Shown: positions 33,250-41,742 of the stretch, in pieces
Position numbering within the stretch: the first letter of the stretch is position 1
How the letters are laid out: the number at the start of each line of letters is the position of its first letter
NCBI GenBank assembly: GCA_963737075.1
Contig: CAVTRI010000002.1
Location: 310,001-374,000, forward strand
Source of the DNA: CAVTRI01 sp963737075
GTDB taxonomy: Bacteria > Actinomycetota > Acidimicrobiia > Acidimicrobiales > Palsa-688
Length of the DNA stretch: 64,000 bases
Direction of reading: 5' to 3'
Program-made: the position numbers and the translations under genes
Notes under the pieces: generated by a model
Database searches by the model: none
What the model saw: only the letters and a program-made list of their open reading frames with translations
Told to the model about the DNA's origin: nothing

Positions 33250-34749
33250 GTGGTGACCGCGGCGGAACATGGGCATGCACCTGCGACGAACGGCGCCGTC
33301 GGACACGATGCTGTCTTGCGCAACGCGGCCGTGACCGCCGCCCCCACGGTGAGCCACCTCCTGGACGAGGCACCGCGCAGCCAGTTCCACCGCCGAGCGG
33401 TGGTCATCTCCGGCATGGGCTTCTTCACCGACGCCTACGACTTGTTCGTCATCGCCACCGTCGCCGCCCTGGCCAAGAGCCATTGGCACCTGTCCACCAC
33501 CCAGACCAGCTGGGTGACTGGATCGGCGATCCTCGCCGCCTTCTTCGGGGCTCTGATCTTCGGGCGGATCGCCGACGTGCTCGGGCGCAAGACCATCTAC
33601 ACCACCGTGGCGGTCATCATGATCGCCGGCGCGATCGCCTCCGCCTTAGCCCCCGGATTCGTCTTCCTCGTCGTGGCTCGCTTCGTCCTGGGTCTCGGCA
33701 TCGGCGGCGACTATCCCGTATCTGCGGTGTTGATGAGTGAGTACTCCAACCGCAGCGACCGGGGACGGATGGTAGGGCTGGTCTTCTCGATGCAAGCGCT
33801 CGGCCTGATCGTCGGGCCCCTGGTGGCGTTGATCCTTCTCGGGTCGGGTCTCAGTCACGAACTGACCTGGAGGATCCTGCTCGGTCTGGGAGCTGTTCCG
33901 GCCGCCTCAGTCGTGTACCTGCGGGCGAAAATGCCCGAATCCCCCCGCTTCCAAGCCCGGGTCCAGGGCCACGCCGAGCGGGCAGCCCGCCAACTGCACG
34001 TGTTCGCCGACGGTGCCATCGAAGCGTCGGCGGTGACCAACGATCAGACCCGGCACATGCGCCTGGGCGAGTTCCTGCGACACAAAAGGATGCTGACCCT
34101 GCTTGCAGGCACGGCAGGAACCTGGTTCCTGTTCGACTACGCCTATTACGGCAACACCCTGTCACTGCCGAGCATCCTGAAAGAGGTGTCCCCCCACGCC
34201 AGCCTGCAAACCAACCTGGCCTGGACCCTCGGCATGTTCATCGTGTTCGCCGTACCCGGATACCTCCTCGCCGTGGCGACGATGGACCGCATCGGGCACC
34301 GCCGATTGCAGCTGATCGGATTCTCGGTCATGGCCCTCTGCTTCGCCGTCCTGGGCACGTTCGGGGGCCTCACCACCACCGTCGGGCCGTTCTTGGCGAT
34401 CTTCGGGCTCAGCTATTTCTTCATCGAGTTCGGACCCAACACCACCACCTTCGTCTTGCCCTCCGAGGTCTTCCCGGTAGCCATGCGGACCACAGGGCAC
34501 GGGATCGCTGCCGGCATCGGCAAACTTGGAGCCTTCATCGGCGTATTCGCCGTCCCCCACCTACAGCACAGCATCGGGCTCCGAGGAATGCTCGGGATCG
34601 CGGCTGCCGCATCTTGCCTTGGCTACCTGCTCACCCTGGTCCTGCCCGAACCCGCCGGGCGAACCCTTGAAGAAGTGTCCGACGAAGACGATCCCGTGCC
34701 TGTGATCAGCGGCCAAGACGCCCCTGACGGGGAAGCCGTGCGCGTCTGA
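33250..34749 (+). CDS. MFS phosphate:H+ symporter (PHS family)
   Basis: 499 residues and twelve membrane helices. Diagnostic segments are GMGFFTDAYDLFVI (helix 1), GRIADVLGRKTIY (helix 2-3 loop), GLGIGGDYPVSAVLMSEYSN (helix 4) and FGPNTTTFVLPSEVFPVAMR followed by TTGHGIAAGIGKLGA (helix 11 region), all typical of the PHS family of inorganic phosphate symporters. A hydrophilic N-terminal extension of about 50 residues precedes helix 1. A triple Pho box upstream supports phosphate rather than another anion as substrate. It complements the high-affinity Pst system at 55.7-59.7 kb. Confidence 0.9.
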   Translation: MVTAAEHGHAPATNGAVGHDAVLRNAAVTAAPTVSHLLDEAPRSQFHRRAVVISGMGFFTDAYDLFVIATVAALAKSHWHLSTTQTSWVTGSAILAAFFGALIFGRIADVLGRKTIYTTVAVIMIAGAIASALAPGFVFLVVARFVLGLGIGGDYPVSAVLMSEYSNRSDRGRMVGLVFSMQALGLIVGPLVALILLGSGLSHELTWRILLGLGAVPAASVVYLRAKMPESPRFQARVQGHAERAARQLHVFADGAIEASAVTNDQTRHMRLGEFLRHKRMLTLLAGTAGTWFLFDYAYYGNTLSLPSILKEVSPHASLQTNLAWTLGMFIVFAVPGYLLAVATMDRIGHRRLQLIGFSVMALCFAVLGTFGGLTTTVGPFLAIFGLSYFFIEFGPNTTTFVLPSEVFPVAMRTTGHGIAAGIGKLGAFIGVFAVPHLQHSIGLRGMLGIAAAASCLGYLLTLVLPEPAGRTLEEVSDEDDPVPVISGQDAPDGEAVRV

Positions 34750-34832
34750 CAACGCCCTCCCTGGCGGCCGGGTCGAGGTCTGCTCGGGGCGCCCTCGCGG
34801 GCGACACCTCAGTGCTCACCTACCCTGTAAGC

Positions 34833-36230
34833 ATGACCAGTTCCGGCGCGTCGTTCCTCGTCGTCGCCAACCGCCTGCCAGTTGACCGCGTCACCGAAGA
34901 CGGCGGGGAGCATGACTGGCGGACGAGTCCCGGCGGACTGGTCACCGCCCTCGAACCGGTGATGCGCAGCAACCAGGGCTCCTGGATTGGCTGGTCGGGC
35001 GCACCCGGGGTCGTCCCGCCCCCGCTGACCGCCTACGACATGCGCCTCGTGCCCGTCCAGCTCACCGAGGCCGAGGTGGCCGAGTACTACGAGGGGTTTG
35101 CGAACTCGACCCTGTGGCCGCTCTACCACGACGTCACAGGGCGCCCGGTGTTCGAGCGGGCGTGGTGGGAAACCTACGTGACCGTCAACCGCCGCTTCGC
35201 GGAGGTGACCGCCGGCGAGGCGAACACCGGAGCGACCGTATGGGTGCAGGACTACCAGCTGCAGCTGGTCCCGGCGATGCTGCGCTCGCTGCGCCCGGAC
35301 GTGCGGATCGGGTTCTTCAATCACATCCCATTCCCGGGCTACGAGATCTACGCCCGTTTGCCGTGGAGGCGGCAGGTTGTGGAGGGCTTGCTCGGCAGCG
35401 ACCTCATCGGCTTCCAGCGCGGCGACGACGCCGGAAACTTCCTCCGGGCGGCGCGCCGCACGACCGGGGTGGTGACCCGCGGATTTGTCATCGACCTGCC
35501 CGGTCGCCAGACGAGGGCGGCCGCCTTTCCCATCTCCATCGACAGCACCGGCCTGCAGGCGCTCGCCGCCACCGACGCCACACAAGCCCGGGCGAAACAG
35601 CTGCGCACCGATCTCGGTGACCCCCGCGTCGTCCTGCTGGGCGTGGACCGCCTCGACTACACCAAGGGCATTCTGCACCGACTCCGGGCGTACGGCGAAC
35701 TGCTCGACGAAGGCGCCGTGGATCCGTCCGAGGCGGTGCTCGTCCAAGTCGCCAGCCCCAGCCGGGAGCGGGTCCGGGAGTACCAGCACCTCCGCCAGGA
35801 AGTGGAGACGATCGTGGGGCGGATCAACGGGGATCACGCCATGCTCGGCCGTCCGGCCATTCATTACCTGCACCAGTCGTTCCCGCGGGAGGAGATGGCC
35901 GCCTTGTTCCTGGCCGCGGATGTCATGCTGGTGACGCCGCTGCGTGACGGCATGAACCTGGTGGCCAAGGAGTACGTTGCCTGCCGTTTCGACCAGCAGG
36001 GAGCGCTGGTGCTTTCGGAGTTCACCGGGGCCGCCGACGAGCTGCGCCAGGCGTACCTCATCAACCCGTGGGACGTCGACGGGACGAAAGCCGCCATCTG
36101 CCGTGCCATCGAGGCGACGCCTGCCGAACGGAGCCGCCGGATGCGTGCCCTGCGGCGGCGGGTGTTCGAGGCGGACGTGCATCACTGGGCCAACACGTTC
36201 CTCGGGGCGCTCGACATGGTGACCGGCTAG
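34833..36230 (+). CDS. otsA: Trehalose-6-phosphate synthase
   Basis: 465 residues, the usual OtsA length, GT20 fold. Key elements are VVANRLPVD and the glucose-6-phosphate loop SPGGLVTAL at the N-terminus, VWVQDYQLQLVPAML, GFFNHIPFPGYEIY, LLGVDRLDYTKGILHRLRAY (UDP-binding R-K region) and PLRDGMNLVAKEYVA. It makes trehalose 6-phosphate from UDP- or GDP-glucose and glucose 6-phosphate in the cytoplasm. There is no otsB phosphatase adjacent. The GH15 enzyme at 44.8 kb may degrade trehalose. Start ATG 34833 follows an in-frame upstream ATG that adds seven weakly supported residues. Confidence 0.95.
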   Translation: MTSSGASFLVVANRLPVDRVTEDGGEHDWRTSPGGLVTALEPVMRSNQGSWIGWSGAPGVVPPPLTAYDMRLVPVQLTEAEVAEYYEGFANSTLWPLYHDVTGRPVFERAWWETYVTVNRRFAEVTAGEANTGATVWVQDYQLQLVPAMLRSLRPDVRIGFFNHIPFPGYEIYARLPWRRQVVEGLLGSDLIGFQRGDDAGNFLRAARRTTGVVTRGFVIDLPGRQTRAAAFPISIDSTGLQALAATDATQARAKQLRTDLGDPRVVLLGVDRLDYTKGILHRLRAYGELLDEGAVDPSEAVLVQVASPSRERVREYQHLRQEVETIVGRINGDHAMLGRPAIHYLHQSFPREEMAALFLAADVMLVTPLRDGMNLVAKEYVACRFDQQGALVLSEFTGAADELRQAYLINPWDVDGTKAAICRAIEATPAERSRRMRALRRRVFEADVHHWANTFLGALDMVTG

Positions 36231-36265
36231 TACTCGAACCCATGTTCGCCTAGACTGTCGTTGCG

Positions 36266-36943
36266 ATGGCCACCGCCCAGGGCAGCTTGTTCGCCGCCGG
36301 GCCTCTCGAGGTCCGGGCCACGGTCCCCTTCGAGCGGATCGACCTCGGCGGGAGAGCGTGGGTGGACGTGGCCCGCAGCTGGCTCCAGGGGGCGGACGAG
36401 CTGTGTCAGCGCCTCATCGACGGCGTCGCCTGGCGGCAGCGGAGCCGGCGGATGTACGACCGCGTCGTCGAAGAACCTCGGCTGGTCCACTGGTACCCGC
36501 CGGGCGACGAGCTGCCGGACGAGGGCTTGGCCTGGTTCCGGGTCGCCGCCGGCCGCCACTACGGCGTGCCCTTCGATGCCCTGGGGCTCAACTATTACCG
36601 GGACGGCAACGACAGCGTCGCCTGGCACGCCGATCGGGAGCTTCGGCACCTCTCCGACACGCTGGTGGCGATCGTCACCCTCGGTGCCGCCCGGCCCTTC
36701 TTGCTGCGGCCAGGTTCTATGTCAGCCGGGTCGCGGCGGGCGAGCATCGACCTGCACCCGGCGTCCGGGGACCTGATCGTGATGGGCGGCCGCTGCCAGC
36801 AGACCTGGGAGCACTCGGTGCCCAAAGTCGCATCAGCCGGGCCGCGGATCAGCGCGTCCGTGCGCTGGGTGCCCGCTAGCCAGTCCCCGGGGGTGTCGAG
36901 CCGGGGGTCGAGGGCCGGTTCGCCAGCTGCTGGGCCTGGTTGA
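36266..36943 (+). CDS. AlkB-like 2-oxoglutarate/Fe(II) dioxygenase
   Basis: 225 residues. The jelly-roll core has ALGLNYYRDGNDSVAWHADR (Fe ligands H-x-D, about 118-120), the distal His in WEHSVPK and the 2-oxoglutarate Arg in RISASVRWV. LSDTLVAIVTLGAARPFLLR is the typical AlkB strand pair. It should repair N-alkylated bases (1-meA, 3-meC) by oxidative demethylation, or act on RNA. The N-terminus (QGSLF) is conserved in this group. The Ser/Gly/Pro tail overlaps the convergent UPF0182 gene by 68 bases. Confidence 0.9.
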   Translation: MATAQGSLFAAGPLEVRATVPFERIDLGGRAWVDVARSWLQGADELCQRLIDGVAWRQRSRRMYDRVVEEPRLVHWYPPGDELPDEGLAWFRVAAGRHYGVPFDALGLNYYRDGNDSVAWHADRELRHLSDTLVAIVTLGAARPFLLRPGSMSAGSRRASIDLHPASGDLIVMGGRCQQTWEHSVPKVASAGPRISASVRWVPASQSPGVSSRGSRAGSPAAGPG

Positions 36944-39900
36944 CGTAGGCCTGCGCCTGATTGACCAGCGCCTGGTACTGCCCGAGGTTGCCGCTGGCGA
37001 GAGCCTGCTTGGCCTGGGCGAAGGCGGTCGAGGCTTGCTGCAGCAGCGACGCCACCGTGGCGCCGGCCGACGGGGGCGGCACGCTTCCCGACGGCGCGGT
37101 GGTCGGCGGGGTCGTCGTGGTCGTCGACGGGCTGCTGCTGCCGCCGTTGTTGGTCGGCGCCGAGGGGTTGGGCACCACGGTCGTCTGCTCGGTGGCCTGG
37201 GCGGTGTTGCAGTAGGACGCGAACGGCTTGCTCCCGTCCGGATTGGAGACCTGGCACAGCGCGGCGTCGACCGACGCGTTCTTGCTGTGATACGCCGTCC
37301 CGTTGTAGACCACCACGACGTCCTTCAGCACCGGGATGTGGTTGGCCGACGATTCGACATAGATGGGCTGCACGTACAGCAGCGTCTGGTCGATCGGCAC
37401 GACCGCGACCTGGCCGAGCTCGACGATCGAGCTCTGGGTGTTGAGCAGCGTCAGCTCCTCGGAGATCTCGGTGTTGGACTTGATCACGTTGGCGATCTGT
37501 CCCGGACCGTCGACGTTGACCCCCGGTGGTGTCGTGTACAACGTCAGCGTCCCGTAGTCGCTCGGGTCGGCGGAAGCGGTGAGATAGGCGGTGAGGTTTT
37601 GCTGCTTGTCTGAAGGCGAAACGGGAACGTACGGGGTGAGGATCATGAAGCTCTGGCTGGTCTGGCCCGGCGGGTGGGCCAGCAGATAGGACGGCTGCAG
37701 CCGGGCGGGAGGTGCCGGCTGGCCGTTCGGCAGGATCTGGGCGCCGACGGAGCTCTCGCTGAGGGGACCGCTGCCTGGGTCCTGCGAGACGCTCCACGCC
37801 TGCGCCTGCGAATAAAAGTCCTTGGCGTCCGTCAGGTGATACCGGCCGTACATGTTCGCTTGCACCTTGAAGAAGTCCTCCGGATACCGCCAATGGGAGG
37901 TGATCCCCGGGATCAGGGCATCCGCTTTCGATAGAGGTGTGAACAAGTCGGGGAAGGCACGCTCGTACACCTGGATGATCGGGTCGGTCGGGTCCATCAC
38001 GAAGAAGTACATCGACCCGCTGTAGGCGTTGATGACGACTTTGACGGAGTTACGGACGTAGTTGAACGAGGCGTTCAGCCCGCTGTTGTTCACCCGATCG
38101 GTGTTGGCTTCCTGCGAATACGGATAGTTGTTGGTAATCGTGTAGGCGTCCTGGACCCACCAGATCTGATTGTTGAGGACAACCTCGTACGGGTCGGCGT
38201 CATATTTGAGAAACGGTGCAGTCTTCGCGACGCGACTCTTGATGTTGCGGATATACATCACTTTCGACGAGTCGTTGATCTGGCCCGAAAGCACAAAGTT
38301 GGGGTCGCCGAAACGCAACGCGAACGCGAGTCGGCGGATCAACCCGCCGGCGCTGACACCGCCCGTGCCGCCGTATTTGGTCGTGATCTGCTGGTTCTGG
38401 TTGTTTTCATAGTCGAGCTCGGGGGTCTTCGAGTCACTGATGACGTAGCCACCGGTTTCCGGCCCGATGCCGTAGTACACCTGTGATCCGGTCTCGCTCA
38501 GGCCGGGGGTCCCGACGGGAGGGAGATCGGAGAGGGAGAAGTTGGGGGTGCCGTCCGAGTTCACGCCGTACTGAGAGATGGGGGCGACGACGCCGCCGTA
38601 GCCGTGCGTGTAGGTCAGCTTCGAGTTGACGAATCCGCTGGGGACCTGGTTGTTGAGCTCTCGGACCGACCCGATGGTCGCCGTCAGCTGGCTGGAGCTG
38701 CCGTTGCCGCCGGTGAGCGACGTCGGCAGCGGATACCGGTCCAGGGACAGGCTGTTGAACTGGTAGTAGGTGCGGAAGGCCTGATACTTGTCGAAGGTGT
38801 TGAGCAGGTCGACGGCGGGGTCGAGCAGGCGGACGTTGGCCAGGGTCTGCTGGTTGGCCACCTGTGCCGGGCCGCTCCCGGCGATCTGGCTGGGCTGGAT
38901 CTGGGCGTTGCCGGTGAAAGGCTTCGTCTGCACCTTGTTGAGGCCGTACGCGGACAGGGTGCCGTCGATGTTCCGCTGGATGTACGGCGCCTCCCTCGTC
39001 GCCTCCGACGGGCTGACCCGCAGCGCCTGGTACAACGCCGGGTAGATGGTGCCCACCAGGACCCACACCAGCGCCCACAAGCCGACGGCAACCGCCGGGA
39101 GCAACCACCCCTTCTGGCGGATGTTGTAGAGAAAAAGGCCAGCCGCAATGATGGCGATGGCGATGAGCAAGGTTTTCGCGGGTTTCGTGGCGTGCACCAC
39201 GGTGGCGGTTGCCCCGTTGACGACGTACTTATTCGACAGCACCAGGGCCAGCCGGTCGTAGTAGTACCCGACCGCCTTGATGACAGCCAGGATGCCGAGG
39301 AGCACCGACAGGTGGGTCTTGACCGCCGCCGTCACTCGCTGCCCTCGTCCCTGGAAACGAATGCCGCCGCTGAGGTAGTGAGAAACAGCGGTCACGATCA
39401 GGACCACGATCACCGCACTGAAGAACCAGCCGATCAGGAACCGGATGAACGGCAGCTGGAAGACGTAGAACCCGATGTCCTTGTGGTACTCGGGATCCGT
39501 CTTGCCAAAGCTGACGTGGTAGCGGAAGAGATCCCAGTTGTTCCACTCTTTGTTGGCGCTGATGCCGCCGAAGAGAGCGAAGATCGCCGACGTCACGATC
39601 CGTACCGGCCGACGATGTGGAGAGACGACCGAGCGGTAGCGCTCGACGAGCTCGTCGGAAAACCCCTCCGGCAGCTCAGCCGGGGCCAGGCGGTCGGCCA
39701 CGGTGAGGCTGCCCAGCATCATCAGGAAAAAGATGACGACGAAGGCGACGGCCAGGAGGATCTTGGTGACGAGCACCCCGCGGAAGACGGAGGTGAAGTG
39801 GACCTCCTGGAACCACAGGTAGTCGGTCCAGAACCTGGCCAGGCTGCGCAGCGACAGCAGCAGCAGGATGGCCGCCACGACCACGATGAGCCCGACGAGC

Positions 39901-39956
39901 CGCAGCCGGCGCGACGGGCGCGGAAGCCGACGGGGCAGGTCGGACGGCGTTCGCAT
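36876..39956 (-). CDS. UPF0182 family large membrane protein
   Basis: 1026 residues. Seven membrane helices occupy roughly residues 20-320 (LVGLIVVVAAILLLLSLRSL, ILLAVAFVVIFFLMMLGSL, FLIGWFFSAVIVVLIVTAVS, WLLPAVAVGLWALVWVLVGT). A large extracytoplasmic domain follows with the conserved PYVPVSPSDKQQNLTAYLTA and AFPDLFTPLSKADALIPGIT stretches. The tail is Ser/Thr/Pro-rich with a final Ala/Gln coiled coil (LLQQASTAFAQAKQALASGN). UPF0182 is common in actinobacteria and cyanobacteria, and its role is unknown. Length and topology are normal. Confidence 0.92.
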   Translation of the reverse strand: MRTPSDLPRRLPRPSRRLRLVGLIVVVAAILLLLSLRSLARFWTDYLWFQEVHFTSVFRGVLVTKILLAVAFVVIFFLMMLGSLTVADRLAPAELPEGFSDELVERYRSVVSPHRRPVRIVTSAIFALFGGISANKEWNNWDLFRYHVSFGKTDPEYHKDIGFYVFQLPFIRFLIGWFFSAVIVVLIVTAVSHYLSGGIRFQGRGQRVTAAVKTHLSVLLGILAVIKAVGYYYDRLALVLSNKYVVNGATATVVHATKPAKTLLIAIAIIAAGLFLYNIRQKGWLLPAVAVGLWALVWVLVGTIYPALYQALRVSPSEATREAPYIQRNIDGTLSAYGLNKVQTKPFTGNAQIQPSQIAGSGPAQVANQQTLANVRLLDPAVDLLNTFDKYQAFRTYYQFNSLSLDRYPLPTSLTGGNGSSSQLTATIGSVRELNNQVPSGFVNSKLTYTHGYGGVVAPISQYGVNSDGTPNFSLSDLPPVGTPGLSETGSQVYYGIGPETGGYVISDSKTPELDYENNQNQQITTKYGGTGGVSAGGLIRRLAFALRFGDPNFVLSGQINDSSKVMYIRNIKSRVAKTAPFLKYDADPYEVVLNNQIWWVQDAYTITNNYPYSQEANTDRVNNSGLNASFNYVRNSVKVVINAYSGSMYFFVMDPTDPIIQVYERAFPDLFTPLSKADALIPGITSHWRYPEDFFKVQANMYGRYHLTDAKDFYSQAQAWSVSQDPGSGPLSESSVGAQILPNGQPAPPARLQPSYLLAHPPGQTSQSFMILTPYVPVSPSDKQQNLTAYLTASADPSDYGTLTLYTTPPGVNVDGPGQIANVIKSNTEISEELTLLNTQSSIVELGQVAVVPIDQTLLYVQPIYVESSANHIPVLKDVVVVYNGTAYHSKNASVDAALCQVSNPDGSKPFASYCNTAQATEQTTVVPNPSAPTNNGGSSSPSTTTTTPPTTAPSGSVPPPSAGATVASLLQQASTAFAQAKQALASGNLGQYQALVNQAQAYVNQAQQLANRPSTPGSTPPGTG

Positions 39957-39996
39957 GCGGGGGCCGAGCCTACTTGCGGTCAGTCACCCCGGCTGG

Positions 39997-41640
39997 TCAG
40001 CCGCCCACGGGCACCAGCAGGCAGCGGCAGCCGCTGTGAGCCGGTGGGTACAGCTGCCCCGTTGGAAACGCCTCGCCCTTGGTGATGGCCCCGGCCAGGC
40101 TGTCGTCGTCGCAGTCGGGGCAGGGTCCGTCGACGTCCTCGGGAACCCAACGCACCCGTGTGCCGTCGGGAACGGTCGACCAGCTGCCGCGGGAAAACGC
40201 GGAGGCGATGACATCACTCGCCGCGCGTTCGATGCGCTGGCTCTTCCACTCCCTGTACGCGGCTCCGACGGCGTCCGTCAGAGCCGCCTGGTCCTCACCT
40301 GCGGTGATGCCGAGCGCCTCTGCCAGCCTGCGCCGCAGAGGACCGGTGATGCCCTCGCTCAGCTCGTTGACCAGATCGGCCACCTCGGGCCGCTCGGACG
40401 CGTTGGTGTCGACGCCCTGACCCTTGCATTGCTCGGCAGCAAACGCCGACCCCGCGGCCGCCGCTTCGTCCAGCAACGAGCGCGCCGTCTCCGCAAGCCG
40501 TTGGCGGTGTGCCGGCTCGTCGGGGAGCAGCCGGTCCACCGTGGGGGCACCACGAAGATTACGAAGCCGGTCGAGGAGGTCATTCTGGTCGTCCTGCAGG
40601 GCCCGCTTCAGTTTGCGGGTGAGGGTGGCCTCGATATCGAGGATGGCGGCGTCTCGTCGCTGGAGCAGGGCTTCGTCGACATCGGATCGGACCGGTTCGA
40701 GGGCCTCGGTCGGTTGCCCGGGCGCCTCTTCGGCCGGCTCCGGCTCCGGCTCGGGGAGGGTGGCGGCAGCATGCGCCTCCTCAGTCGGCCGCCACGGGAG
40801 GACGCCGATCGCGTCGGCGTCGTCGGAGACCGGTTCGGTTGCGCCGGACAAGCTCGGCTGCGGCATGTCTTGTTCGGCCTTGCGCCCGGCGTCGTCAGCG
40901 GCAACGCGTGCCTCGGCGTCAGCACGTTGCAGGTCGCTGTGCACCTCCTCCAGCGTGCGCCGAACGAGCGCGTAGGACTCCAGCAGCCGCTGCCTGCCCG
41001 CGCGCAGCTGCTCGATCTGGACCGACGCCACCCGGCGCCGCCTCGACAGGTCGGCGAGGATCTTCTCTCTGACCGATTGGGCCGCTTCCACGGTGATGCG
41101 CCGTTCGCGTTCGGCCGCTGCTTTGATCTGCTGGGCTTCGTCGCGGGCCTTCGCGACCACTTCGTCGGCATCCTGGCGTGCTTGGGTGAGCGCCCGCTCC
41201 TCCTGTTGCTTGGCCTCCTCCGCACTGGCAGCCAGCTCGGCCTCGGCTTCCTGCTGACGCGCAGCGGAGGCCTCTTCGGCGTCGTGGACAATCCGGCGAG
41301 CGTCCTCCTGGGCGCGCTGGCGCATGTCGCCCGCCGCCGCCCGAGCCGAGCGCAGGATGGCGGCCGTCTCCTCGCCGACCGCTTCCATGAGGACGTCTTC
41401 GTCCAGTACCGGATGGGCGGCGCGGTCCTCGGCGTCGTTGCGTAACCGGTCCAGCTCCTCGATGCGACCCCGCAGGGTCTGTACTTCCTCGCTGACCTGC
41501 GCCAGGAACGCCCGTACTTCGGCCTGATCGAAACCTCTTCGGCCGATTGTGAAGCCTCGCTGGGCGATGAGGTCCGGGGAGAGGGGCGTCCGGCCCACAC
41601 CCGGGCTCAGGCGATCTGCTGTGGGACGGTCGACAGCCAT
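39997..41640 (-). CDS. DivIVA-like coiled-coil protein with phage gpF-like Cys/His tail
   Basis: 547 residues. Residues about 18-60 (LSPDLIAQRGFTIGRRGFDQ, AEVRAFLAQVSEEV) match the DivIVA N-terminal membrane-curvature domain. Residues 45-240 are a long Ala/Glu/Arg coiled coil. A Pro/Glu linker (245-300) leads to a helical C-terminal region ending in CPDCDD, then PPAHSGCRCLLVP, the C-x2-C ... H-x2-C-x-C arrangement seen at the end of Mu gpF-type phage head-morphogenesis proteins. It probably localises to poles or septa. The tail may bind zinc. The combination is unusual and separates it from Wag31. mreB at 46.7 kb is the other cell-shape gene in the window. Confidence 0.75.
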   Translation of the reverse strand: MAVDRPTADRLSPGVGRTPLSPDLIAQRGFTIGRRGFDQAEVRAFLAQVSEEVQTLRGRIEELDRLRNDAEDRAAHPVLDEDVLMEAVGEETAAILRSARAAAGDMRQRAQEDARRIVHDAEEASAARQQEAEAELAASAEEAKQQEERALTQARQDADEVVAKARDEAQQIKAAAERERRITVEAAQSVREKILADLSRRRRVASVQIEQLRAGRQRLLESYALVRRTLEEVHSDLQRADAEARVAADDAGRKAEQDMPQPSLSGATEPVSDDADAIGVLPWRPTEEAHAAATLPEPEPEPAEEAPGQPTEALEPVRSDVDEALLQRRDAAILDIEATLTRKLKRALQDDQNDLLDRLRNLRGAPTVDRLLPDEPAHRQRLAETARSLLDEAAAAGSAFAAEQCKGQGVDTNASERPEVADLVNELSEGITGPLRRRLAEALGITAGEDQAALTDAVGAAYREWKSQRIERAASDVIASAFSRGSWSTVPDGTRVRWVPEDVDGPCPDCDDDSLAGAITKGEAFPTGQLYPPAHSGCRCLLVPVGG

Positions 41641-41742
41641 GGTGGGTCAAGAGTAGGACGGCGATTCTCGCCGCGTAGGGATTCCTCCGGGGGTGCGCTT
41701 CGAACGCGGGGGTGCTACGCCGGAAGTGCCGGGCTGGGCGGC

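Noticed and set aside
38604..40085. 493-codon frame antisense to the UPF0182 gene
   Set aside because: Composition typical of an antisense shadow (Arg/Gly/Val/Glu repeats), and UPF0182 is clear on the other strand.
39997..41640. Prophage remnant, because of the gpF-like motif
   Set aside because: No portal, terminase, capsid, integrase or tail gene nearby, and the rest of the protein is DivIVA-like.
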